Positions 34,675-42,680 of a stretch of 42,680 nt of DNA are shown here, piece after piece. Numbering within the stretch: the stretch's first letter is position 1; the number at the start of each line of letters is the position of its first letter. This DNA is from an uncultured Roseburia sp. GTDB lineage: Bacteria; Bacillota; Clostridia; Lachnospirales; Lachnospiraceae. The stretch lies in the NCBI GenBank assembly GCA_947088675.1, contig CAMUHN010000023.1:1-42680 (forward strand), given 5' to 3'. The notes below the pieces were generated by a model, which was not told the origin of the DNA, searched no databases, and saw only the letters and a list, made by a program, of their open reading frames with translations. The translations under genes and the position numbers were made by a program.

Positions 34675-35562
34675 ATGCGCCGCAGTTATCTGCCGATCAC
34701 GGCCACCCCGTTTGCAGCCGGGCCACACTATCGGGAGATACTTCCGTCCGATTGCGGGCTTCGAAATTACATACGCTGTTTTTGGGGGAGCGAAAAACCA
34801 TATCGGAAAATGACAATGCCAAAACCCGAACTGGTAATTCCGGATACCTGTGCTGATATTATCTATTATGCGGACTATACGGACAATAAGATTATAGCCG
34901 GCTTCTGCGGTCCGAACGACAGAAGCTTTTATGCATACGATCCGTTTGAGGCAGGTCATCTTGTCTCGACATTCTGCATTCGCTTTTATGCGTGGGGCGC
35001 GTATGCGTTCTCGGAGGATTCCCTCTCTGATACGATAAACGGTTTTTTTGACGTGCAGTCCCGGTTCCGATGGCTTGACTGCCAGCTGCAGAAACGATTG
35101 TTTGAGATGAAAACCATAAGAGAGACGGCCATGTTTGCACAACAGCTGTTTGTGCAGCAGATGTTATCAGTCAGGCAGAATCCGGTTGTGGACAGTGCGG
35201 TAGACGCGCTGCTGTTTCACCGGGGGACACTGAGCGCCGCCGGGCTGGCGAAAGAGGCATTTGTAAGCACCCGGCAGCTGGAGAGGCTGTTCCGTGAATA
35301 TATGGGCATTACGCCCAAAAAGATCAGCAATCTTGTCCGTTATCAGTATCTGTGGAACGATATTATAAAGAATCCGGGGTTTCAGATATTGGATGCAGTG
35401 GAAAAATACAACTATACGGATCAGCCGCATTTGATGCGTGAGTTTAAACGTTATCATACGATGGATGTAAAAGAGGCAAGGCGGTATGCCTGCCTGGATG
35501 TCGCAAATATACAAGACGATGGCGCGTATAACTGGTATGATCTTCCCAAAGGAGGGATGTAG
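34675..35562 (+). CDS. AraC family transcriptional regulator
   Basis: A 295-residue protein. An N-terminal ligand domain of DUF6597 type (about 15-170, with IPDTCADIIYY and FCIRFYAWGAYAF) is followed by an AraC helix-turn-helix pair (about 185-280: GTLSAAGLAKEAFVSTRQLERLFREYMGITPKK, then a second helix pair ending HLMREFKRYHTM). I start it at ATG 34675, preceded by GGGAGGA; the longer open frame upstream would lie in the truncated carboxypeptidase. It is coupled to the DUF3795 gene, whose ribosome binding site lies in its last codons. It probably controls that gene or nearby genes. Confidence 0.87.
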   Translation: MRRSYLPITATPFAAGPHYREILPSDCGLRNYIRCFWGSEKPYRKMTMPKPELVIPDTCADIIYYADYTDNKIIAGFCGPNDRSFYAYDPFEAGHLVSTFCIRFYAWGAYAFSEDSLSDTINGFFDVQSRFRWLDCQLQKRLFEMKTIRETAMFAQQLFVQQMLSVRQNPVVDSAVDALLFHRGTLSAAGLAKEAFVSTRQLERLFREYMGITPKKISNLVRYQYLWNDIIKNPGFQILDAVEKYNYTDQPHLMREFKRYHTMDVKEARRYACLDVANIQDDGAYNWYDLPKGGM

Positions 35563-35563
35563 A

Positions 35564-35851
35564 ATGGCAGATATCAGTGTTTGCGGGACAGACTGCAGCG
35601 CATGTTACTGTTTCGGATCTATGTGCAGCGGATGTAATGCCTGCGAGGGAAAAGTATTCCACGTGCCGGATCAGAAAACATGCGCGATCTATGCATGTAC
35701 AGTACAGGAAAAGGGATTGAAAAACTGCGGTGAATGTACGCAGGTTCCGTGCAGTATCTGGACAGGCATGAGAGATCCGAAATATTCCGACGAGGAATTT
35801 CAGCAGAATATTGATATGCGCGTAAAGAAATTACGAGAAATCAGTCAATAA
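35564..35851 (+). CDS. Cys-rich DUF3795 protein
   Basis: A 95-residue protein with about twelve cysteines in the family pattern: CGTDCSACYCFGSMCSGCNAC, then TCAIYACTVQEKG, CGECTQVPC. DUF3795 proteins are presumed metal or Fe-S binders of unknown role. AAAGGAGGG precedes the ATG, and only one base separates it from the AraC stop. It lies upstream of a strong terminator, so it ends the AraC operon. Confidence 0.88.
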   Translation: MADISVCGTDCSACYCFGSMCSGCNACEGKVFHVPDQKTCAIYACTVQEKGLKNCGECTQVPCSIWTGMRDPKYSDEEFQQNIDMRVKKLREISQ

Positions 35852-35867
35852 ACGTCATACGCCTTTT

Positions 35868-35910
35868 GCCCGTTTCGCATTTGTTCTGTGCAAAACGGGC
35901 ATCTTTTTTT
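35868..35910 (+). terminator. Rho-independent terminator after DUF3795
   Basis: GCCCGTTT (35868-35875) pairs with AAACGGGC (35893-35900), followed by ATC and seven T. The stem is strong and perfect. Confidence 0.9.
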
Positions 35911-35921
35911 ATTTGCGGTTG

Positions 35922-35950
35922 TTGAATCAGACGTGCCATTATGATACAAT
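35922..35950 (+). promoter_or_regulatory. Extended -10 promoter of the signalling cluster
   Basis: TTGAAT (35922-35927), a 17-bp spacer and TACAAT (35945-35950) preceded by TGA. It lies 12 bp past the previous terminator and feeds the lipoprotein/GGDEF-EAL pair. Confidence 0.75.
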
Positions 35951-36000
35951 GGAACTAAAGACAGAACAAAAGAAAATACTCTGTCGAGGGGAGTTTACAA

Positions 36001-37439
36001 TGCAGCGGAAAAAAACAGCATTTTTTTGCGGGGTATGTGTGAGTGCAATTTTATTTCACGGGTGCGGCAGCAGTTCGCCGCTGGATTCGGAAAACCCGGT
36101 GACAATTAACGTGTGGACTTATTACAACGGCGACCAGCTCAGTGCGTTTGACAGCCTTGTAAAAGAATTTAACGAGACAGTCGGCAAAGAAAAAGGAATT
36201 GTCGTAAAAGGGTACAGTCAGGGATCGGTAAACGACCTTGAGACAAATGTACTGGCGGCGGTCAGAGGAGAGGTCGGGGCGGATGAGGCGCCGGAAATCT
36301 TTGCGGCATATGCGGACACGGCATATGCGGTAGACCAGCTTGGGCAGGCTGTGGATCTGAAAGAATATATGACGGAGGAAGAGATCTCTTCCTACATAGA
36401 CAGTTATATGAAAGAGGGAGATTTTAGCGGAAACGGAGAGATCAAGATATTTCCAACGGCAAAATCCACGGAAGTGCTTGTGATCAATAAGACGGACTGG
36501 GATAAGTTTGCAAAGGATACGGGAGCGTCATATGATGATCTTGCCGATCTGGAAAAGCTGTGCGAGACGGCAGAGCTGTATTATGAGTGGAGCGATGCAA
36601 AGACCCCGGAGGTGCCGAACGACGGACGGGCGTTGTTTGGCAGAGATGCCATGGCGAATTATATGCTGGTTGGCGGCATGCAGCTTGGAACGGAGATTTT
36701 TCAGGTGTCGGACGGAGCGATGACACTCCGGTTTGACGAGCAGACAGCGCGAAAACTCTGGGACTGCTATTATGTGCCGTATGTAAAGGGATATTTTGCG
36801 GCGGGCGGGCGTTTTCGAAGCGACGATATCAAGACCGGGAATATCATTGCCTATGTCGGTTCTTCTTCGGGCGTTTCGTTTTTTCCGGAGGAGGTGAATA
36901 CGGAAAGCGGCGAGCGGTATCCGATTGAGATGGAGGTACTGCCAAGCCCGGGTTTTCCGGGGAGGAACGCAGATTATGCAGTACAGCAGGGCGCCGGCAT
37001 GGTGGTGACAAAAGGGAGCGAGCAGGAAATCTATGCTTCGGTCGAGTTTTTAAAATGGTTTACATCGGATGAACGAAATATCGAGTTTTCGGTTAATTCA
37101 GGGTACCTTCCGGTGAAAAAGTCAGCGAACGATATTGACCGTATTCTGGGCAGCGGGGCCAGGATTGGCGGCAATCTGGAAAAAGTGCTGCCGGTAGCCG
37201 TTGAGACGGTAAATGAGAACCAGATGTATACCACAAAGGCATTTGCGTCCGGCACGAAAGCACGAAGTATTTTGGAGTATGCGTTAAGCGACAGGGCTGC
37301 GGCGGACCGTGAGGCAGTCATTTTAAAGATGGCGTCGGGATTGAGCCTGGACGACGCGGCCGCGGAATTTGTTTCAGATATCAATTTCCTGTCCTGGTAT
37401 GAGGAGACAAAAGAGCAGCTTGAGTCATTTGAAAATTAG
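36001..37439 (+). CDS. Extracellular solute-binding lipoprotein (family 1 type)
   Basis: A 479-residue lipoprotein with lipobox LFHGC, lipidated C22. The mature part has VTINVWTYYNGDQLSAFDSLVKEFNE, the start of family 1 sugar-type binding proteins, and later a FLKWFTSDERNIEFS region typical of the second lobe. It would bind a small ligand, perhaps an oligosaccharide, outside the membrane. No ABC permease or ATPase gene adjoins it; instead, a GGDEF-EAL gene starts 2 bp after its stop. That suggests a sensing role over import. GAGGGGAG precedes the ATG at 36001. An upstream in-frame ATG at 35913 lies ahead of the promoter. Confidence 0.85.
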
Positions 37440-37441
37440 GA

Positions 37442-40426
37442 ATGCGGGTGAGGAAAATGACTGGAAAGAAAAAGGGCAGAACGATTTTCCGCGTTCTGGT
37501 ATTGCCGTTTCTTTGTATACTGGCAGCCCAGCTTTTTGTTCTGACGGGCAGTCTTGTGTTTGGCGGCGTGATGGATCGTCTCAATCAAAATGCGAAAGAT
37601 ATTCTGACGCAGCAGGTAGAAAACAGAGGAAACTATTTGTGGAACGAGATGGTTGGAAACTGGTCCGGACTGAATCTTGTCCTGGAAAAGATCAATGCGT
37701 CGGTAGAGGAAAAAACGCAGCAGGGATTCTTTACGCTGTCTGATCTCAATGAAAATGATAAAGTCTGTGAATCCTTGCTGGAAGAAATACAGACCGATTT
37801 GATTGACACGATGTACAACAAACAGGTGTCCGGTATTTTTCTGATTTTCAATACGAAAAGTCTGGAGGGTGAAGATGTTCCGAAGACACTGAACGGGATC
37901 TATCTGCGTGATTTCGACCCGCTGTCTACGCCGTCGAGACGGCATGAGGATATTCTTACAGAACGCGCGCCGGCAGCTGTGGTGCGTGCGGGAAAGATTG
38001 CCGCCGACACCGGCTGGCAGCCTGTATTTTCCAGAGAGGACAGCGTTGCGCAGCCTTTTTTTTACCAGCCTTTTATGGCGGCGTACCGGGACGGCGGAAA
38101 GCTTGCGGCAAAGGAGTATGGATATTGGACATGTGAGCCGTACCGGCTGAGCAAAGATGAACATTCTGCGATTGCGTACTCAGTGCCGTTGTTGTTGGAG
38201 GACGGAACGGTCTATGGAGTCCTGGGAGTTGAGATTCTGACGGATTACCTGCAGTCTCTGCTGCCATGCGGCGAATTAATGGAGGAGGGGCATGGCTCCT
38301 ATCTTCTGGCAGTTTCGAAAGAGGGCGGCGAACTCTCTCCCGTCGTTTTATCCAGTGAGTCGATTTCATGGGAAAATATGGAAGAATTGCAGATTGCGCT
38401 CGGCGGCGATCACACGGAAGCGATTGATCGTGAGGAAAATTATTTTGGGGCTGCGAAGCCGCTCGCGCTCTATAACAGCAACGCGCCTTTTGAGTATGAG
38501 CGATGGTATCTGATCGGAATCGGAGCCAGAGAGCATTTATTTGCGTTTTCCCGTCAGATTCGGATGATACTTCTCCTTTCTTTTATTTTGACAGTCGGAA
38601 TCGGCGGCATGGGCATTCTCTATGTCAGTTACAAATTGTCAAAACCGATACGGCAGCTTTCCAGAGAAGTAGAACAGGCCAGACAGGAGAACCGTCTGCC
38701 TGAATTGTCGGATACCGGGATTCTGGAAATTGATCGGTTTGCCGATGCCATTGTGCAGCTGCAGCAGGAAGTGATGGATTTTTCGACAAGATTTCTGCAG
38801 ATTATTGATCTGGCAAGCGTTGATATTGCAGGATATGAGGTAAAAGACGGTTCCGACCGTGTGTTTGTTACAGAAAATTATTTTCCTCTTCTTGGCGCGG
38901 ATGTGCCGGATGCAGCGCACCTGACGCCGGAAGAATTCTGGGAGCAGTCAAAGCAGGCAAAGAAGAAACTGAAATGCTGTGTTTCGGAGGAGGGAAATGA
39001 AGTATATAAAGTCGCTGCAGAAGAGGGCGGGGAGCGGTATCTGCGGTTTGAGGATTTCAAAGATGAGGGCAGACACGTCGGCCTGGTGGAGGATGTGACT
39101 GCGGCCACATTGGAGCGTATGCGGATCGAGCGCGAAAGAGACTGCGACGGTCTGACAAAACTCTACAGCAGGCGCGGGTTCCGGAGGGAAGCGGATGCGC
39201 TGTTTTTAAATCCGGACCGCTTAAAAGAGTCGGCTCTTTTAATGATAGACCTTGATAATTTAAAAATGACGAATGATAAATACGGCCACAGTTTTGGCGA
39301 TCATTATATCCAGACTGCAGGCAGATGTTTTTTGGAGAATACGCCGGAGGGTACGGTATGCGCGCGTATATCGGGGGATGAATTTCTTTTGTTTTTCCAT
39401 GGATATGACAGCAGGGAGGAAATAGCAGGGCATATCCGGGCGCTTTACCGGGCGATCGGCGAGGTCAGATTTCATTTTCCGGACGGCAGCAGCATGGGTC
39501 TTAGCGCTTCCGGCGGCGTAGCATGGTACAGAAAAGACAGCTTTGATCTCTCCGAGCTGATGAAATATGCGGATTTTGCGATGTACCAGGTGAAATGTTC
39601 CAAAAAAGGAGAAGTAAAAGAGTTTGACCAGAATGCATATCAGGCAAAAATGTACCGTAATCAGAATCGACTCGAGTTTCACCGCCTGATTGAAAACGAA
39701 CAGGTTGACTATCATTTTCAGCCGATTTTTGATGGAAAAACCGGAGAGCCGTTTGCATATGAGGCGCTGATGCGCGTGGATTTTTCTACATTAAAATCTC
39801 CGGAAACCGTGCTTAAGCTTGCAAGGGAAGAGGGGCGGATGCATGATATTGAGCGTATTACAATGTTTCGGGCAAGTGAAATTTACTGTGAATTGTTAGA
39901 AAACGGGCTTGTATCGGATACATCGCTGCTGTTTTTAAATTCCATTGCGAACGAGCGCATGACAGAACAGGAGGAACAGGAGTACCATAGACGATTTGCG
40001 CATATTCAGTCGAGAGTTGTCGTCGAGATAACGGAAGCGGAACATATGGATCTGCAGCTTGTCGATAAGAAAAAAGAGGTGGAGGGTTTTTCCGGGATGT
40101 TTGCGCTGGATGATTACGGAAGCGGTTATAACAGCGAGATTAATCTGTTGGAGTTAAAGCCTGATTTTGTCAAGGTCGATATCACGATTGTGCGCGATAT
40201 CGACAAAGACAGCAACAAACAGCAGATTGTGTCGAATATTGTCGCCTATGCGCATAAAAGAAATATGAAGATTATTGCAGAGGGACTGGAGACAAAGGAG
40301 GAGGTTTTGAAATCGCTTGAACTTGGCGTAGATCTGCTGCAGGGATTCTTTCTGGCATGTCCCGCGGCGATTCCGCCGAAAATCAGCGAGGAAGCTTTTG
40401 AGCTAATACAAAATTTCCGGAAATAA
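37442..40426 (+). CDS. Membrane GGDEF-EAL cyclic di-GMP enzyme with extracellular sensor
   Basis: A 994-residue protein. One N-terminal helix is at about 17-40. A large extracellular Cache-like domain (about 45-360) with TMYNKQVSGIFLIF and YSVPLLLEDGTVYGVLGVEIL follows, then helix 2 (about 375-398) and a HAMP-like stretch with SKPIRQLSREVEQ. A PAS-like segment is followed by GGDEF (SGDEF at 644-648) and EAL (E774 in YEALMR). Phosphodiesterase residues seem complete: LFLNSIANE, VVEITEAE, LDDYGSGY, VKVDI, AEGLE and LLQGFF. No RxxD inhibitory site is seen. ATG 37457, with GGTGAGG close by, is an alternative start. It probably responds to the upstream binding lipoprotein. Confidence 0.9.
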   Translation: MRVRKMTGKKKGRTIFRVLVLPFLCILAAQLFVLTGSLVFGGVMDRLNQNAKDILTQQVENRGNYLWNEMVGNWSGLNLVLEKINASVEEKTQQGFFTLSDLNENDKVCESLLEEIQTDLIDTMYNKQVSGIFLIFNTKSLEGEDVPKTLNGIYLRDFDPLSTPSRRHEDILTERAPAAVVRAGKIAADTGWQPVFSREDSVAQPFFYQPFMAAYRDGGKLAAKEYGYWTCEPYRLSKDEHSAIAYSVPLLLEDGTVYGVLGVEILTDYLQSLLPCGELMEEGHGSYLLAVSKEGGELSPVVLSSESISWENMEELQIALGGDHTEAIDREENYFGAAKPLALYNSNAPFEYERWYLIGIGAREHLFAFSRQIRMILLLSFILTVGIGGMGILYVSYKLSKPIRQLSREVEQARQENRLPELSDTGILEIDRFADAIVQLQQEVMDFSTRFLQIIDLASVDIAGYEVKDGSDRVFVTENYFPLLGADVPDAAHLTPEEFWEQSKQAKKKLKCCVSEEGNEVYKVAAEEGGERYLRFEDFKDEGRHVGLVEDVTAATLERMRIERERDCDGLTKLYSRRGFRREADALFLNPDRLKESALLMIDLDNLKMTNDKYGHSFGDHYIQTAGRCFLENTPEGTVCARISGDEFLLFFHGYDSREEIAGHIRALYRAIGEVRFHFPDGSSMGLSASGGVAWYRKDSFDLSELMKYADFAMYQVKCSKKGEVKEFDQNAYQAKMYRNQNRLEFHRLIENEQVDYHFQPIFDGKTGEPFAYEALMRVDFSTLKSPETVLKLAREEGRMHDIERITMFRASEIYCELLENGLVSDTSLLFLNSIANERMTEQEEQEYHRRFAHIQSRVVVEITEAEHMDLQLVDKKKEVEGFSGMFALDDYGSGYNSEINLLELKPDFVKVDITIVRDIDKDSNKQQIVSNIVAYAHKRNMKIIAEGLETKEEVLKSLELGVDLLQGFFLACPAAIPPKISEEAFELIQNFRK

Positions 40427-40516
40427 TGATAGAAAAAAGATTGTCAGGGCTTGCCGAATCGGGGCAGATATGAGACAATCAGAAAAGATTGGAACGACTT
40501 ACAGGAGGAAGTGATT

Positions 40517-41572
40517 ATGAGACAGTTTTTTGGTACAAGCCGAAGCGGTAATCTTGCGGAAGCAGTCAGGGGATTAAACAATCCTGCATTTTTGATGCTT
40601 CTGTCCAATGACGACCATTTTGAGGCGCATGTAAAGTCATTGGAAAAACTCTATCCGAAAGTACCGAGTATTGGATGTGTGGGGATGAGTTATGATGCGG
40701 CAATGGTGGAGCGGGGAGTCAGCGTGATTGCTTTTTGTGACGGTATCGTCGCGACGGCAAACGCACTCGAACAGGTATCTTCCATGCCGATTAAATATAT
40801 CAGGCGTCTGGAGGAGGATTTGCACAGAGTACAGGCTTCCAGTAAGGATACCGTATGCATTGACTTTTGTACCGGAAACGATGCCTGCGTATTGACTACA
40901 ATTTATACGGCATTGCGCAGAAACGGCATTCAGCTTGTCGGCGGTACGGGCGATGCAGGCAAAGTATCGGTCAACGGAAAAATATACGAGGATGCGGTAG
41001 CCTATGCGCTGGTGCGCAATGTAAACGGCCGTGTGAAAACCTATAAAGAAAATATTTACCGGCCGATGAGCCGATATCGGTTTATTGCCTCCAAAACAGA
41101 TAAAGCAAACTACATACTTGGAGCGTTAAATGGAAAACCGGCAAAGCAGGTCTATCAGGATATCCTGCATGTGACGGATAAAGAGATCCTGACGCAGACT
41201 TTCCGCAATCCGTTTGGAAAGATTAACGGAGAGGATATCTGTATTATATCAATCAAGGACGTAAGCGGCAACGCGCTCGCCTGCTTTCGCCAGGTCAATG
41301 ATTCCGATGTACTGACATTGCTCGAACTTGCCGATTACAGGGCGATCACACAGCAGACGATCGCGCAGATCTGTAAGGATTTTCCGCGGCGTTCCGCCGT
41401 TTTTTCCGTAAACTGTCTGTTTCGCTATAAATTGTTTACGGAGACGAATTATATGCAGACGTATTTGCAGGAGATGGCCAAACTTGGCAGTCATGCCGGG
41501 CTTGTCGGTTATGGCGAGCACTATAACAACCGTTTTGTCAACCAGTCCATGACATGCGCAGTATTTGAATAA
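40517..41572 (+). CDS. FIST-domain sensor protein
   Basis: A 351-residue soluble protein with FIST_N (about 20-190: [40 protein letters not shown]) and FIST_C (about 195-330: [36 protein letters not shown]). FIST domains are small-ligand sensors, possibly for amino acids, linked to chemotaxis and c-di-GMP proteins. AGGAGG lies 8 bases before the ATG at 40517. The following gene is a soluble chemoreceptor 17 bp away, so the two likely form a sensor/transducer pair. Confidence 0.88.
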   Translation: MRQFFGTSRSGNLAEAVRGLNNPAFLMLLSNDDHFEAHVKSLEKLYPKVPSIGCVGMSYDAAMVERGVSVIAFCDGIVATANALEQVSSMPIKYIRRLEEDLHRVQASSKDTVCIDFCTGNDACVLTTIYTALRRNGIQLVGGTGDAGKVSVNGKIYEDAVAYALVRNVNGRVKTYKENIYRPMSRYRFIASKTDKANYILGALNGKPAKQVYQDILHVTDKEILTQTFRNPFGKINGEDICIISIKDVSGNALACFRQVNDSDVLTLLELADYRAITQQTIAQICKDFPRRSAVFSVNCLFRYKLFTETNYMQTYLQEMAKLGSHAGLVGYGEHYNNRFVNQSMTCAVFE

Positions 41573-41589
41573 AGGGGGAAAAGAAGAAA

Positions 41590-42519
41590 ATGTTTCAGAA
41601 AAATAAGGACCAGCTGAGGCACAGCAAAGACAGCCTTTATCCGATACTGTATGTGACGGACAGCCTGAAAGATTATCAGAAAGAATTTGTGCAGAAAGAA
41701 GTGGATACGTTATTTGAGCTTGGTATGGTGTCCAGTACATTTTCGGAAGTACTGAAAAAGGCGGATCATTTTCATACGCAGCTGTTGAATTTTGAACAGA
41801 CTTTTTCCGGGATTAATCAGGCGGCGGGACAGTTTTCCGATGTGCGGAAAGCAATTTCTTCGACCGTAGCGGAAACGCAGGAGAAAGTCGAAGAACTGAA
41901 AGATACTTCGATCCGGGTTGAAAAGTCATACGGTGAAATGGAGCAGGCGTTTGAACAGCTGCAGTCGTCGATCCGAAACATTCAGCAATGCATGGCAAAA
42001 ATCGTTTCGATTGCAGATGAAACCAATATACTTGCAATCAATGCTTCGATTGAGGCGGCCAGGGCCGGCGAAGACGGAAAAGGGTTTGCTGTTGTTGCGA
42101 CCAAAGTAAAAGAGCTTGCGGAAGAGATCAAAGGGCTTGCAAATGAAGCAGATACTGGCATTCATGAAGTAGAAGAGGGCGCAAGTCAGCTGAACAGCGA
42201 TATTCAGACATCACAGCAGGTTTTGAACCAGAATATAGATACCGTAAACAGCACATACGAATCTTTCCATAAAATTACCGAGACGTCAGAGGGCGCTGCG
42301 GCCGTACAGGATCAGATTTCGGATGTGATCGACAGTTCTCACCAGGAACTGCAGACGATCGGGCAGTTTTTTGATGAGATGAAACTCCAGTATCAGGAAG
42401 TGGTAAAACATATACGGCGCGCGAGCAGCCTTGGTACGACAAAGGGAGCGATGTTTGAGGATATCGACAATATGCTCTCACAGATTCCGCTGATAGTCAA
42501 AGATAAGGATTTTATGTAA
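41590..42519 (+). CDS. Soluble methyl-accepting chemotaxis signalling protein
   Basis: A 309-residue protein with no membrane segment. A short N-terminal region of about 85 residues ([21 protein letters not shown]) precedes the coiled-coil MCP signalling domain. The tip [38 protein letters not shown] lies at about residues 142-180. It has no HAMP and no ligand domain of its own, so it would get its signal from a partner, most likely the FIST protein just upstream. GGGGGAAAAGAAG precedes the ATG. It is shorter than most receptors. Confidence 0.9.
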   Translation: MFQKNKDQLRHSKDSLYPILYVTDSLKDYQKEFVQKEVDTLFELGMVSSTFSEVLKKADHFHTQLLNFEQTFSGINQAAGQFSDVRKAISSTVAETQEKVEELKDTSIRVEKSYGEMEQAFEQLQSSIRNIQQCMAKIVSIADETNILAINASIEAARAGEDGKGFAVVATKVKELAEEIKGLANEADTGIHEVEEGASQLNSDIQTSQQVLNQNIDTVNSTYESFHKITETSEGAAAVQDQISDVIDSSHQELQTIGQFFDEMKLQYQEVVKHIRRASSLGTTKGAMFEDIDNMLSQIPLIVKDKDFM

Positions 42520-42539
42520 CAGGCGATAAGTTTTAGAAT

Positions 42540-42587
42540 GAAATTCGACAAGAGGTATTAAAGCCTCTGCCGAATTTCTTTTTTTAT
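42540..42587 (+). terminator. Rho-independent terminator after the soluble chemoreceptor
   Basis: GAAATTCG pairs with CGAATTTC, with an inner AGAGG/CCTCT helix, followed by a long T-run (42577-42586). It ends the FIST/receptor pair. Confidence 0.9.
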
Positions 42588-42610
42588 TGAAATAGCAGAG
42601 AAAAAGGAGA

Positions 42611-42650
42611 GCGTGCAGAGTGTAAAAACTCTGACACGCTTATTTTTTTA
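42611..42650. terminator. Second hairpin terminator, possibly bidirectional
   Basis: GCGTG-CAGAGT pairs with ACTCTG-CACGC with one bulged A, followed by TTATTTTTTT. On the minus strand the stem is followed by TCTCCTTTTTC, so it could also stop a convergent gene beyond the window. The last bases (AAAGGAG then GTG at 42677) may be the ribosome binding site and start of the next gene, but too little is visible to call it. Confidence 0.7.
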
Positions 42651-42680
42651 CCATTAAGCAGAAAGGAGCGGGGACAGTGG

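Noticed and set aside
37436-38164. Minus-strand 242-residue frame
   Set aside because: Shadow of the GGDEF-EAL gene's sensor region; no start signal.
42660-42680. Start of a further gene (AAAGGAG then GTG at 42677)
   Set aside because: Only four bases of possible coding sequence are visible, so it cannot be supported as a gene.

Overview
The window looks like chromosomal DNA of a gut-type member of the Clostridia, most likely Lachnospiraceae. The evidence is the ylxM-ffh-rpsP-khpA-rimM-trmD order, strong AAGGAGG ribosome binding sites, a single-chain PurL, a secreted multidomain glycosidase with Cys-rich tail repeats, and many GGDEF, chemoreceptor and QueH-type genes. No database search was possible, so family names rest on motifs and remembered family patterns.

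Layout. 1-5189 (minus) is one very large secreted GH59-type glycosidase that runs off the left edge. It is open across the whole region, and the shorter plus-strand frames there are shadows. A 318-bp AT-rich divergent spacer with a 17-bp direct repeat separates it from the SRP/ribosome operon (5508-9183). Where rplS often follows trmD there is instead an accessory block: a CE2-like SGNH esterase, a DUF3990 protein, an overlapping partner gene, and an XPD/DinG-like helicase fused to a PD-(D/E)XK nuclease domain (9234-13682). A Cache chemoreceptor, purL, a two-unit RhaM-like protein with a membrane diguanylate cyclase, maf, a PrsA-like lipoprotein, a MATE exporter and uppP follow (13756-25818). 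Next are a small membrane protein, a CgeB-like glycosyltransferase, queH, argH and asd.

Between asd and a cytosolic-type subtilase lies a compact convergent locus that reads as a type I toxin-antitoxin system. It has a 28-residue membrane peptide on the minus strand and a short terminated RNA on the plus strand. A cardiolipin synthase is followed tail-to-tail by a 5'-truncated D,D-carboxypeptidase, a pseudogene cut off by an AraC regulator/DUF3795 pair.

The right end (36001-42519) is a signalling cluster. It holds a substrate-binding lipoprotein with no permease beside it, coupled to a GGDEF-EAL protein, then a FIST-domain sensor coupled to a soluble chemoreceptor. Two stacked terminators close it.

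The most unusual items are five: the DUF3990/partner/helicase-nuclease block; a repeated structured element (7200-7284 and 19473-19556) with one covarying base pair; the type I TA locus with near-identical leaders on both RNAs; the permease-less binding protein joined to GGDEF-EAL; and the FIST/soluble receptor pair.
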